From Euryodendron excelsum (lineage: Eukaryota; Streptophyta; Magnoliopsida; Ericales; Pentaphylacaceae): a stretch of DNA of 64,000 nucleotides. The stretch is from positions 14,476,001 to 14,540,000 of the forward strand of contig CM065390.1 in assembly GCA_033060915.1 (NCBI GenBank), read 5' to 3'. A program made the translations under genes and the position numbers. Every line of letters begins with the position of its first letter. Position 1 is the stretch's first letter. Shown here piece after piece: positions 10,612 to 23,600 of the stretch. The notes below the pieces were generated by a model, which ran no database searches, was not told the origin of the DNA, and was given only the letters and a program-made list of their open reading frames with translations.

Positions 10612-12000
10612 TGACTACGCTCAGGATATGGTAATCTATTAACACCCAAATACAGGTGCGGCAAAATAATAAATAAAATTCGATAAGACCGGAGTCGAAC
10701 CATGGGGAATAGTTATCAAATATGCAAAGTTAGGTGCTAAAATCCACCCTGGGTAAAAGATTAGATACCGACTAAGCCATGCTAGACACTGTAGTGTTAC
10801 AATGGTTTTAGTTGGAACCTAAGCCAACTTGTTTGAATTTCACCCTGAAAAGTACTAATGAGATTTGAAAAATTATTGCAGAAAAAGGTAACCAAAGAAA
10901 AATAGCTTAATTTATGAGGATTGATGGATATGAAACGAGACTTTAATTAAATTTTAAAAAAAGTCTTGAATCCAATTGATCTGATCACCTAATTCACCTG
11001 AAATTACAACAGAGTTTTTGTAACTCAAATCATTAGATTCGTTTTTAGCTTTTGATTCGGAAGATTAAGTTATTAGAAAAAAAATTCAATAATAATTAAA
11101 TATAGAATAATAAAATTAAAGTCATAGATTCATACCATCGATTCGTGCAATAACTATACCAAACTAAGATTTTTGCATAGAAATTACCAAATTTAGTCAA
11201 GAATCTAAGTTTTCTCAAGGATTTAGAATTCAATTACCAATAATTGAAAGATTTTAAAGATAAAACAATGAAGACTCAATTACCTCCGTTAATATTCCAA
11301 GATCCTGAAATGATCTTCACAATCGACTCCAATAATAAAACTAACTACTCATATTTAAAAGACTTGCTTTAAAGAAAATGACTTCATAAATAAAAGAATT
11401 TATTATAGCAGAATAACAGTAAAGAAAATACTGAAACAAAAAATTAACTGAAATCTAGATAAAAAATAAATTGAAGAAACTCTCTACAACTGCTCTTGAA
11501 CTTTCTGCTCTCTTTCTCTCTGTTGGAACTCTTCAATTTATAGGTTTTAAAAAGTGGAGCCTTATTTTTTTTAACTCTTTGCTCATTGCTGATAACATTA
11601 ACGCATGTCCCAAAGTTTCAATTCATTATCTACTTTTGCTTTGCTTGTCTTTGTTGGCCATTTGCTCATTTGTATTCATTTGCACGTGTTTTATTATTCA
11701 CCCAAATACACACACATATATCTATATAATATAATATACACTCACTAATATATGTATATATATAATATATTATACCTACTAACACACACACACAAATATA
11801 TATATATATATATATAATATATATATTACATCAAATTAACATTTGAATTAATGTGTGTGTGCACGTCGACTTCATTTTATTAGGTTTTAGATTTAAATTT
11901 GCACAAAATAGAAAAATATAAAAAAAAACTAATATTTTATTAAAATAATAACTAATATGTACATAATTATGAACAATAACTTATAATTAAGAATTACAAT
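10612..12000 (-). repeat. Athila 5' LTR (outer border approximate)
   Basis: The inner end is set by the primer site and a terminal CA (minus strand) at 10612-10613. A minus-strand TATA box TATAAAT lies at 11536-11542. The region beyond about 11,700 has TA and CA microsatellites. I cannot compare with the other LTR, which lies outside the window, so the outer end at about 12,000 is a guess from usual Athila LTR lengths of 1.3-1.8 kb. Confidence 0.6.
11536..11542 (-). promoter_or_regulatory. TATA box of the Athila LTR
   Basis: TATAAAT on the minus strand, in a CT-rich stretch typical of LTR promoters, about 930 bp from the inner LTR end. Confidence 0.5.
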
Positions 12001-13843
12001 TTATACTTTTTAAAGTACAATAAAGAAACCCATGCAAACACCCCGTCCATCCCAAAAAATTTACAATGGACATAATATTGAAAACAAATAATATTCCTAA
12101 TGTTATACTCATAAGGTTGGTTCTCAAGCCGTTCTGGTTGCATACATAGTTATTACTATGAGAAACAGAAACGATATACAAATCTAGCTTAAAAATATTA
12201 TGAGCTACGAAAATGCTTGGTGATGTAAAATTAAATAGAATATTTATAAAGAAAATTATTAAAAACCTTAAAAATAACAATATAAAATATGGTAATACTT
12301 TCATGATTAATTAAATAATAATACTACATAATATTTACAAAAACTTATTAGAACAATTAGATATTAGTATTAAAAAAACAAAATTTGAGAAAACAAAAAA
12401 TACTATAAATTAAAAGACGCATGCTTGTAGAGAATTTTTCACAATAATATTTTTGAAGACTGTATGAATTTTTTTTTTAAACTATGTCAAGAGTTTCTAT
12501 AACGTCTCAAAAACGTTTCCTATGAAATCCTCGTATATAAAAATATAGCATTCAAAAGGAAAGAAACAATAGGACACCTTCGAATTCATTATTACTTAAA
12601 AAAGTCCCTATGAATTAATTTTTTTTGTTGGTACATCAACCTTATATGTACATAAAAGCAAGAAAGCGTTATCTACTTATATGTATTTTTTTTGTGATTC
12701 TCTTATTTGTATATCTTTAATTTAAGAGTCCGTTTAGACCAACTTAAGAGGTGTTTGGACATAGTTTAAAGAAACTCTAACATAATTTAAAAAGACTTAT
12801 CAGAAACTCTTTAAAAGTATTGTGAAAACACTCTAGAAACTCATTTCTCATAGTTTATAATATTTTTTATGCTTTCAAATCTTATTATTTAATAATGCAT
12901 TATTTTTTTAACAAAAATATACAAATATTGTGTAGTATGAGTATTTTACTTCATAATAGTGGTCTAAACATTATATATATATATATATATATTTTTTTAG
13001 AATTTTTAATATATATTTATTATAAATGTCTTATTTTTTTGTTTTATACTTCTGTTTCCATTTATGGCAACTATAGGTGAGCTAACCTTTTAGGGCTTGA
13101 CTCACACTTTTTGTTTTTTGGTTATGAACAATTAGGAGTGCATATATGGCTAATTGTGTCGGCTTGAGCTGGGCCTACACTAAATAATATGTACACAGCA
13201 ATTATAATTAAATTGCCGCCCAAAATAACATTAATTGTCCAAAGCCACCCATTTAACCAATTTTTTTAAAAATAAAAGTTTATGTCACAAATAGAATATA
13301 AATGATAGGTTAATTAAAATATTTTGTGTTTTTTATTGGTTAAAAATTAAGTGTTTTAATTTTGTAACTATTTTTTTTAATAAATACTTATATTCTCAAA
13401 AGTTAAATAACATAAAATTTAAATACTGAGGATAAAATATATTCTACATATGTTCTACATATGTTTTGAATTGGGCAAGACTAGGTTAGGCATTAAGCAA
13501 AACTCTCAAGCCCACCCATACAACATGATTGGGGCTAAAAAAAATTTTAAATCTTATTAATGATGGCGGGCGTAGTAGGCCATCGGCCCATGGCCTTATG
13601 AACAATGGCACCAAACAAGAAAAAAGACAGAAAAAAGAAAAGAAAAGAAAATGTGAATGAAGAAAAAGAAGAAGGAAAGAGAATCGGGGGAGGTTTGAAG
13701 AAAAAGGCAAAAGGCTAGTGTAAATTTAGAAAAGGAATGGTTCTTTTCTAATTATGGAGACAGAGAGATGAGTAAAAGTTGCCTAAAAGGATGGTTTGTT
13801 TTTGCTTGTCAAGGTCAAAACCTCGCCCAAAGCAAATATAAAT
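12001..13843. other. AT-rich intergenic stretch left of the PP2C gene
   Basis: No supported gene. The sequence is strongly AT-rich with TA runs near 12,975-12,992. Around 13,130-13,200 and 13,480-13,600 are GGGCC-rich words like those inside small hAT-type foldback elements, but I could not fix ends. A purine-rich stretch (13,610-13,690) lies just upstream of the promoter. Confidence 0.5.
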
Positions 13844-13858
13844 CTATATATAAATACA
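13844..13858 (+). promoter_or_regulatory. TATA box of the PP2C gene
   Basis: CTATATATAAATACA lies about 690 bp before the start codon. A leader intron is likely: a donor GTATGTCAG at 14164 and an acceptor TGTACAG ending at 14374 would remove about 210 bp from the 5' leader. Confidence 0.6.
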
Positions 13859-14540
13859 CAGATTAGAAAAACAAAAATTGAAAACCCAAACCCACAGGGA
13901 AGGGCTGCCAAACAAGCAGCCAATTCAGACAATCACAGGTTTCCATGAATAATCTCTTCTTCTTTCTTCAGAACCAAGAAATACAAAAAAACAATTACAA
14001 ACCCCACAATCTTTTTCTTTCTATCTCCATAGATTTACCCTTGTCAACATTCTGACAATTTTTGTTTCAGACATAAAAACCAACTTGTCTAAACAATCAA
14101 GTAATATGTGGGTATTTCAGCTGTCACAACAATTGATAGGTCTCATACAAACGGCTGTCCAAGGTATGTCAGAAATCTCTCCCCCTATATATGTGTATGC
14201 ATATATATGTATGTATACGGTATTTGCCAATTGTGTTTGATTTATGTCTCAATATTCCATGTAATGCAATGTTTTTACAGATACCCATTAACTGCTATAT
14301 ATTGTTTCATGCATTGCACTGATGCAATTTTTACACACAGCTATTGATTGGGTTGTTGTTCTGTGTATGTACAGATTAATGGTTACTGAAGTTAATGATG
14401 TTAAGTTACATTTTGGAAATCGTGATGGGGGTTTGGAAAGTGAAGACGAATTAGGAGTAAACTAGGGTTGGGTATTTGGTTCAATATTGATTTGATGAAT
14501 AATTTGATTGGGTCGTTTGGTTGATAATATTAGAGGAGGG

Positions 14541-17500
14541 ATGGTGACAACTAGATTGAAGCAAATTGTATCCCCTTGTTGGAAGCCTTCTGTCCGTAAT
14601 GAAGGCGAAAGTAGTGGTAAAGCCGGGGATGCAGGTGGCCAGGTTGATGGATTGTCGTGGTACAGAGATTCAGGGCACCATGTTAATGGGGAATTTTCAA
14701 TGGCAGTAATACAAGCTAATAATATATTGGAAGATCAAAGCCAACTTGAGTCAGGACCAATGAGTTCTCTTGAGTGGGGCCCTCAAGGGACATTCGTCGG
14801 AGTTTATGATGGCCATGGAGGTGCAGAAGCTGCTCGGTTCATTAACAATCACCTTTTCGACAATATCAAGAGTATGATTCTGTTCTGCTTGCTATGTTTT
14901 TGTCAATTCTGTGAATAAATTATCCTTATCCAATGCAATTATAGTTACTGTACATTTTTATTTCTATACACGATTGTTATTGGGCATTTGATTACTTTCC
15001 ATTATAACAATCTAGTCAGCTTCTAGTATGATACACACCACTAGCATTCTATTAGTTTGCTCATTTACTGTGAAATTTTTGCAATTTTTTTGGTTGAGGA
15101 GAATTCATAATAATTTTCTTTATGCTGACTACACTATTTCTTGTAATCCATTTTCTATACATTGGCACAATGGTTAGTCTTTACTATGCCAATCTGGTCA
15201 ACTGCCTTATAAGTTATATCACTCATATTCTAGCTTCATAGGGTAATTTTGGTTTAGGGGAGAATTTGTGATTAGTGTGTACAAGTTGAGGAATATTTAA
15301 TAAGACTGTTACCGTGGTAACATCAATGCTTATAAGAGAAAAGGGAAAGTAGGTGTGTAATTAGAAAGTCATGCAGTATAGTTAAGGAGCACGTATTTAA
15401 ACTATTGAATCATACATTCTGCCATGTTGATGAAAAGTTGAGTATCATTCAAGGCTTTCTGGAAATTGGAAGAATTTGTCAATATGATTGCATCGGAAAA
15501 AAAAGAAGAAGAGAAGAAGAAGAACGAAGAGCTAACTTGCCTCCTTGATTTTTGGGATTTTCCCCTCTCTCTGTCTCGTAATTTTTTTTTAAAATTATAA
15601 TCCTGGAATGGCTAATGTAAATGTTACTGAGTTGATAGCTGTTCGTGGTGCAGAATTCACATCAGAGAATCAGCAAATGTCAGAGGATGTTATAAACAGA
15701 GCATTTTTGGCAACAGAAGAGGAGTTCCTTTCTGTTGTAAAGAAGCAGTGGCTAAGTACACCACAAATTGCTTCTGTGGGGTCATGTTGTTTGGTGGGTT
15801 TAATTTGTAGTGGACTGCTATATATTGCAAATGCAGGAGATTCTCGGGTGGTGTTGGGAAGACTGGAAAAGGCAGTCAAAGAGATTAAGGCTGTTCAATT
15901 ATCATCTGAACACAATGCCAATTTGGAATCTGTAAGAGAGGAGTTGCGCTTGTTGCATCCGGATGACCCACAGATTGTTGTGTTAAAGCACAAAGTTTGG
16001 CGTGTAAAGGGTATTATCCAGGTGATTCTTGGTTTATTTTTTCACAAATTTATGTTTTGAAATTTTAGACAAATAATCATTTTTATTTCCTTTATTCTTC
16101 TTTTTACTTTTTTCATGAATGTTTGATTAATAAAGAAACTTTGTTTTGCCATGTTCTGAAAAATACATCTTTCACCATCCTCACATTTGATTGGGAGAAA
16201 TTCTTTTTGTGGACTCCATGAGCAAACACAACTACTGCAGGAACTCAAAGTTGGACTATATATCTTGGACTTTTTAAAATTTGAGCATTAAGCGCAAATA
16301 CTACCGGTACACTCGGATGAACCCAGGTTTTACTTATCAGAATTTAAACAAAAAAAAAAAAAAAGCTCTGATGACCCCAGGAATGAGTTTTGGGGAGATT
16401 CCCTGTGGTAAAATTTATATTATTCTCTTTATGTAATAATATATATCCTATTTTTTATTTTTGGTGAATTATTCAAGAATTTTGATTATGCACAATGATT
16501 CAGTGTTTCTTTCAAAAAACACAGAGAACTTTGTCAAGAAATTGCCATCGTTTTACTATGCTAACGGAGTTGTCTAATTTTTGCAGGTTTCAAGATCCCT
16601 TGGTGATGCCTATTTGAAGAAGGCAGAGTTTAACAGAGAACCTCTACTGTCAAAGTTTAGACTGCCAGAACCCTTTGACAAGCCAATCCTAAAAGCTGAA
16701 CCATCAATACTAGTGCAGAAACTCTACCCAGAAGATCAATTCCTTATATTTGCATCAGATGGTCTGTGGGAGCATCTTACCAATCAAGAGGCAGTTAACA
16801 TTGTCCACCTTTGTCCACGTAATGTAAGATTTCTACTTATATCTTTTAGTTTCTTTCACATATATGTAGGCCACCATTGTGATGCTTGTGCCTCTAAATT
16901 CTAATCAATAAGAAACAATGATTTTTATTGCTATTAGCTACTCTTTTTATGTCCTATAGGCATGCTACACTTTTTAGTTATTGGGAGAACCCAAGTACTC
17001 TCTTATGGATTCAGGAAACAACTCTCAGAGATCTCTTTTCCTTTTGGAAGATACAGGAGTCTTACAATCAACCTATTGATATTGGAAGGCCCAAAGGAGT
17101 CTTCCAATGTATCATTTCTGGGTCCAATGGAATTCATAGGTATAGCAAGAAGCCCTATCAAATAGAGATTTTTTCTTTTCAACCATATTTCGATTGTTAA
17201 TCCCATATATAAGGACCTCTACTACAAACGCTTGATCGTGAAATATCAATTGCTTGTTGAACCTTGTGAACTGCATGAAAGTAGGATACTCCAAATTTGG
17301 GGGTCAAAGAGTTTTATAAAACATTCTTGATGGAAAAAGACGTAGAATCTTTATATTCCTGACTTTTAGGTGAAAAACTACAGACAATTGTGTGGTTATT
17401 GGTGTACGTATTTAGCCAAAAACATTTCTTGCAACCCCAAAACTGTTTTCCGAATAATATCAAAATGCAGGTCGTTCCTAAAAATTACCTCGGCAGTGCA

Positions 17501-17828
17501 TGGTGAAAAGGTTTATTTTATTTGCATAGTATTATAAATTCTGGGTTTATTACTTGAAGTTGCTTGAAAATACACTTATATTTACATTTCGGTACAGGGT
17601 ATTGCTAGGAAACTCATCAAAGCTGCACTTAAGGAAGCAGCAAAGAAAAGGGAAATGAGGTACTCAGACCTGAAAAAGATTGATCGAGGGGTGAGAAGAC
17701 ATTTTCATGATGATATCACGGTTATAGTTTTGTTTCTGGACTACCATCTGATTAGTCACAGTTCCTGCCGGGGGCCTATGCTTTCAATCAGAGGAAGCGG
17801 AGGTGTTTCTGCAGATGCCAATACTTAG
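14541..17828 (+). CDS. Clade-D protein phosphatase 2C (PP2C 38/48-like), 4 coding exons
   Basis: Exons are 14541-14871, 15654-16021, 16587-16823 and 17598-17828; all joins are GT-AG and keep frame, giving 388 residues, the usual length for clade D. The enzyme is a Mg/Mn-dependent serine/threonine phosphatase. The metal-binding motif VYDGHGG is at residues 88-94; [27 protein letters not shown] is split below as the central core with the AGDSR metal site; ASDGLWEHL and HDDITVIV carry the later acidic metal ligands. The N-terminus [15 protein letters not shown] and the [19 protein letters not shown] insert are typical of this clade, whose Arabidopsis members act on plasma-membrane proton ATPases and immune kinases; that role is inferred. 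The ATG at 14541 was chosen because the frame upstream has no ATG. No defects seen. Confidence 0.95.
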
Positions 17829-18867
17829 TTTAAGAGGTTTTTAACACGTATTAACTAAAACCCATTGCCCTTTCTGTATTGAGATTTTTTTTTTTCTCTT
17901 TTTTGGTCATTTTATTCTTTTATGAGAAAAAGATAAAAGTAATTTTATGTATAGCTGATGCTTTTTGGATAGGAGTTTTCCCATAATTCCACTGGAATCC
18001 CATGGTAGAGTTGATGATTGAGCCAGGGGATGCCTTGGGAAACTGTCCCCTGATTGGCACATGAAACCGTAAAAACTACCATTTTAGAACAGGTACGGGA
18101 TTACTCAGTCGAGTCTTTTGAGATGAGGTTATTGTTTCAGATATTAGACATTATGATCAAATAATTGGGATTTTGTTGTGAACCCAACCACATGATCCAT
18201 ATTTGGGTGGCTGCTTAAGTTATTTCCAGATAATGACACGTGCGTTTGATGTCTCTTTCGAACTGTTCTGCAATTCTTTAATGTCAAATTCTCTTCCCTA
18301 CTTTGATGCTTTAGTTCTGAAATACTCTCTGAAGGTGTCTGCCATTTCATCTGTATGAACTTCCCTTTCTTTCAGGCCGCCTGATTGTTTGGTATGATGC
18401 AGCATGAACTACAGAACAAAAACTTTGTAATCTCTACTAGCACCCCGTTTCTTTTCTAGCTCTGATATTATCTATCAACTCTTTACTTAGTAGTGCAGAT
18501 TGAGCATATTATTTCGTATTTTAGTTTTTTGTTGTTGTCTCGGTGGGGTGGGAGGTGAGTAGTAGCCATATATATGGAAGAATAAGATGCAATTGCAATG
18601 AGAATAATTGATTTATTTCAGATTATTATTCTATTGAGAAGAAGAGTGGAAGTGAAACTCTTCATGTCAGTAGAATCTTTCACTTTCAGCCTAAGAAGAA
18701 ATATGGACAAGGGAGGGACTGAGCAGGGATCTATGGCATTATGAAAGTAGAAGGATTTAGGAGAGGGAAGGGTAGGAGAGAAGTGCCTCAAAGAAGGAGA
18801 TAGCTCTAGAAGGTGAGGTTGATAGATTAAGGAATAAAGATCATTAACTTGCCGCTGCAGACCTTTA
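17829..18867. other. 3' flank of the PP2C gene and intergenic sequence
   Basis: The first few hundred bases should be 3' UTR, with a T-run at 17886-17895. I see no further gene, RNA or repeat up to the MITE at 18868. Confidence 0.5.
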
Positions 18868-19031
18868 TGCTGTGTTTGGAATCAAAATTTATCAAAAGAA
18901 AAACAAAGGAAAAGGTAAGGGAAAATGAGAAAAAAGAGAATAAAATGAAAACATATTTTTGTTATATTTTCCTTAATCTTTTGCTTTCCCTTTGCTTTTT
19001 TTCTTAATAAATTTGGGTTCCAAACACAGCA
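18868..19031. mobile_element. 164-bp Harbinger/Tourist-type MITE
   Basis: Terminal inverted repeats begin TGCTGTGTTTGGAAYC and extend about 25 bp with few mismatches, TTTATNAA-rich within. The element is flanked by direct TTA on both sides (18865-18867 and 19032-19034), the 3-bp target duplication of PIF/Harbinger transposons. The interior is AT-rich and non-coding. Confidence 0.82.
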
Positions 19032-19034
19032 TTA

Positions 19035-20215
19035 ATGTAGTGCTATGTATATCTCCTTCTGTAGTCTGCTATACCTTCAAAACTCTATTTTCTGTATTTC
19101 TTATCTGTTCCAATCTGTAATATCGAAGTCCTCCGTTGCTGCCAAAAGAAAATAAAAACTTTTTTTTCTGCGTTCAATAAACAATTTAACACTGCTTTCT
19201 GAGTTCCCAAAACATCGAATTTATACGAAACGGTAATCAACATAAAAATGATGGTGTTTTCAAACTTCCCATTGTTTTTATTTCCGAACTCATGAAAGTC
19301 AGAAAGCGAAAACGTAATGAGAACAATGAGACAATGCCAAACATGCCCTTAACCTCTTCACAACTTTCAAACATTAATTTCTTTTGGGAAGCTCCCAGTT
19401 TAATCTCAACTTGGAAGTTTAAAGTATTGGAATATGACAATTGACCAGTAGGTCACTGCTTTTCTATTGATCATTTGCAGTGGCAGAAATGCAAGCTCTT
19501 CTCTTCATTGAGTTCAAACAAATTTACCCTTTTAACAGAGGGATAAGGGCAAAAATAAAATAATAAACAAAAAGTTCTAAACCCTGATGGAAAGTACCGT
19601 GTAACACACACCAGAAACAGATGGACTTTTTCTGTATTTGTATTCTCAAGAAACTGACATCAAACTAATTCAAGTTCTCCATTCCTAGAATTTCTTACTA
19701 CTGTATTGCTCTTCAATGACTATGTTTTATTCTTATTTTTCACTGTGGGTGCTTGAGCTATGCTGAGAAAACTGAAGCACAAGACAAATACTTCAACTGC
19801 AAATACCATGCGTCAATCGAACCTGAGTCCCTATATCTGAATGTTTGTCTAGCTATATATAAACCTGGCATGTGTTCAACTCCACCACTCATGCAATCTA
19901 GATGTTTCAGCATAATAGAAATCGCAGATCAAAAATCGATGCAATAGGTTAATCGTGAAACTATTTTTCACCACAGCCATATCTGGAAAGGAACTTGTTT
20001 AGCTGCAAAAAAACCTGACGCGGGATCATTAAATCACATTCTGTACAGGAATGTAGACCTGAAATTTATATACCACCGTGTCTTTTGAAAAAATAATCCG
20101 AACGTCTATTTAATCATTCTGTAAACATTTCCTAACATCAAATACGAGTCTCCTTACAAGACTACAATAACAACTACATTGAAGTGAACAAAATGACTTC
20201 TGTTATGCAGTCCGC
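19035..20215. other. Intergenic stretch between the PP2C and PGP synthase genes
   Basis: No gene or clear repeat recognised. Short open frames here lack any family resemblance. Confidence 0.5.
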
Positions 20216-20491
20216 CTAATGCATTGAAGATCCAGCATCCTCCAGCTTGGTCTTCAACTCAACAGCATTCTTAAGGAAAATAATGAACAAATAAAAAAGA
20301 AAAAGGAAATTGACCATTGTTTGTTTATGTTTGGTTATTCCTCGGTAAAACAAATCAACCTGAAGATTGTGAGATTCAAAAGACACTAGAACAGCCCCAA
20401 GGCTCGACTGTGAAACTGATTCTTCCAAACTGATTTTGAAGGAATGTAACAAATGCAAGAACTCCTCTAAGTAGCTTCCTTCTCTATCCAC
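20216..20491 (-). other. Two exon-like segments of unknown origin downstream of the PGP synthase gene
   Basis: An open stretch reads SYLEEFLHLLHSFKISLEES and on to VSFESHNLQ (about 20360-20480), then an intron-like T-rich stretch with a GTTGATTTG donor and a TTCCTTAAG acceptor, then NAVELKTKLEDAGSSMH and a stop at 20216-20218. Composition and splice-like borders look like the last two exons of a plant gene, but no upstream exons are seen and I do not recognise the family. It could be a gene remnant or alternative 3' exons of the PGP synthase transcript, which runs the same way and ends at 20676. Confidence 0.4.
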
Positions 20492-20512
20492 TCTATGAAA
20501 TTCTCTGTTAAT

Positions 20513-20592
20513 AGGCAGTGATCAGTTGTTAATATGGTACTGTAACTATACCAGGCAGTGATCAGTTGTTAATATGGTACCGTAACTATACC
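20513..20592. repeat. Two perfect-looking tandem copies of a 40-bp unit
   Basis: The unit starts AGGCAGTGATCAGTTGTTAA and ends AACTATACC; copies differ at one T/C position. It lies between the PGP synthase stop codon and the exon-like segments, probably in its 3' UTR. Confidence 0.9.
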
Positions 20593-20675
20593 AGGTACCT
20601 AACAAACCATCTGATAGAGCCCCTCAGTGATGAATGAAACCCTAACGGCCTAACCAAAGTTGAAGGCCAAGAATG

Positions 20676-23600
20676 CTACTTCAGTAACACTTTCCATATT
20701 TTCCTCATATACACTACTAGTGACCACACAGCAAGCCCTGCTGAGATATAAAGCAAAACAACACCAGAAGCTACTAGAGTGTCTGCCCTTGAAAGACTGT
20801 AAAATTGAGAAAATAGAGAGTGAGAGAGAGGAATAATAGAAAAGAAGAGTCAAATGAAAAATTGATTAAACACAAGTTTGGAAAAAAAAATGTTCTTGTT
20901 ATCTTAACCAGGATAGAAAACAAGCATCCCGTATCAAAGAAGAGCCAGAGTCTAACCTGCTGTCTCTGGTTGCCAGGAGGATGGTTAGTGCAGTCATCTG
21001 TGTGGCTGTTTTCCACTTCCCCAAATTATTGACAGCAACAGCCTGAAAATGTTTATCAAAGTTCTCATTAACCAAAGCTAGAAGCTATTATTGTCCGCAC
21101 AGAGAAGGGGTAGGTGGTAGAAAGGTAATGAAGCAATCGCAAACCTCTGAAAGTCTACTATTTTGAGAAGCAGCCCATTCTCTAACTGCAGACATAGTTA
21201 TCTGCAATTAGGTCGAAAGTTGATTTGTAAGAAGAGATCTAGATCAAAACACTCATTAATCCATAAAATAAAACAAAATATGAACACAAACGCATACAGT
21301 AATGCAAGCAATAACAAACATGTCATGTGAGCAAAATGCTAGTGATAATAAAAACATAAAACAAAAAAAGTAAAAAACTTCCGAATGTGGGTTCAATGAA
21401 TGCTTCCAAACCAAAAAGCTTAATCTAAATACAGATACATAGCTATAAATAGCATAACCGAAAAGAAATGGGACAAGGATGACCAGCTCAGATCCGCATC
21501 TAAAGGTTCTCAGAGCTGCATTGACAACCCCAACAAGTGGCATCCCAGTCAAGCATTTCAAAACTGAAAACGGTGGATGCATAATGCAAGCCAGAATTGA
21601 ACTTTAAAAAAAGAAAAGAAAAAATAACAGAACATTACCAGTCCCGAAGCACAAGAAGCCAAGGAACAGAACATTGCAGCTGGGGTATATTTGAGATGAC
21701 GCCAAGCAACTTACATATCACACTATGGGAAAAAATTTCACTTAAACCGTACCTCTTCAGTATGACTGAAAATATTTCTCCCTCTAACACATTTCTACTT
21801 ATATATGTGCTTATCTTCTAATTATCAAATAAGTAAAATCAAAAAAGATCAATCGTTTTTAAAGAAAAGAGATTTCACCGTGAACAGAATGGCTACAAAG
21901 AGGAAGAAACAGATGAAAGGTCACAAAATATTGAAGAGACATACAGATGTGACCTTGTCTGACCTTAAGTACTCACACAGTTGCATGCAATGATTACTCT
22001 AGATCCATAAGAACCCAGTAAAGGGCAGGTACTCACCTCTCTACCAATTATTGCAATTGCAGGTACAGTCAGTAGCCACGGCACCTGTCCAAATGTAGCA
22101 ACTTCCAAAGGTCTGGTACACAGCAAGACCAAGGTGGCAGCAACCATAAGCTGCATTTGGTAATCATGATAATCACATAAAGAGCTCTTACATGATAGTA
22201 AAAGGTAGAATCTTTGTTTCTCCTGTAAGTCCAGAATGCCTTCATAAACTCAACCAGTTCAAACCAACAACTCATGAAATATACAGAAGAAGGGCGTGTG
22301 TACCTTATCAGCCACTGGATCTAAAAATGCACCAAATGCACTTCCTAACTTCATCTGGAGCACAGTAAAGCATTCAGGACTGATAAGCTTGTAGCATATA
22401 CACACCCACACCCACACACACACATAAAATAATAGTCCCACCAATTCTTGCTCAGAGTTTGAAAGACCAAGGAATTGCATACCTTCCGAGCAATGTACCC
22501 ATCAAGCCAATCTGTAATTGCTGCAACAATGAAAATACTGGTTGTAGCAGTTGTTCCCCATCTACTATCCATGTAAAAAGCTATTCCAAAGGAGAACTGT
22601 ATGTTAGTCTCATCAAATGTCTGCTATGGCCATTATAATGTAGAGCTATTCAAGAGTTTCAGAGATTAATGCACATAGTTCAGATACAAAGCCGGAGAGA
22701 GAGAACGCCAACCATGCAACAATATCATAAGTAAGAGGAGGGGAAGAGGGGGAGGAGGGGGGGGGGGGGGGGGGGGGGGGACTACTTGCACGACAAAGCG
22801 TGCAACACAAATTAGCTACAAATTATAGAATCATGTTACTGTAACTAAAACAGCATCAAGGATATAGTCATGATATAACAGATTTACATTAAACACATCT
22901 TCTACGACTATGAGGTCAACATTAGCAATCTTCTCCCTCAATTTAGCATAGCCACATAGTTTTGTCCCAGTGTGACAAAAAGTTAACATTTCGATATTTT
23001 TCTTTTTTATGTTAAGTAATTGACATTCCAATGAATCCAATCTTTCTGCAGAACCAACATGTTTTTTTTTTAATAGACAAAACTGAAGTATATTGAAGAG
23101 GATGCAGAACCAATATATACCTATATGTGTGTGTGTGTATATATATAGGAAGAGACAGATACAACATAGATATCAAAATCATAAGTTTGCATAACCATGA
23201 AAAACCAAGAAAACATATTCAATCCACAGCCTAACAGAACATCTGCCAAACTTAAGTTGCATAATGTTCAGGATAATAAACTTGAAAATTAAATCTTTAA
23301 CAGGAAACTGTTGAACCCAACCCCTAAATAAAGATCCCTTGAAAATAAAATGCATCCAAAAAACTAAATTCAGATTACTAGCTTAACCTCTGTGTGTCTA
23401 GTGGAGTCCAACTCAAGTGGATCAACTCCCAAGAAACAAAATATAAAAAAATCTAGACAGCAGACACTAAGCTAAAAATAAATAAATATAGACATTGCCA
23501 ATAGAATTTGGGAGAACAATGTGAACAAAACATATACGAATTGGCAATACCCTTAGCAAAATTGGAACTTTCGAAAACGAAAAACTAGTTGAAACGAATT

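Larger units (their letters stand above)
1..12000 (-). mobile_element. Degenerate Athila-type Ty3/gypsy LTR retrotransposon (outer edges unresolved)
   Basis: Read on the minus strand the order is LTR, primer binding site, leader, gag, protease, reverse transcriptase, RNase H, integrase, which is the Ty3/gypsy order. Athila assignment rests on the gag tail motif YNLGWQNHPNFGW, the protease segment with LPYSIYQQL and PVDFIVLDT, the post-integrase motif LQLNELEELRNDAYENAKI and a tRNA-Asp-like primer site. Every domain is broken by stops and frameshifts. The integrase end runs off the left edge, so the second LTR and any env-like region lie outside. The outer border of the right-hand LTR is not determined; 12,000 is an estimate. 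A second element (4711-9517) splits gag. Confidence 0.9.
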
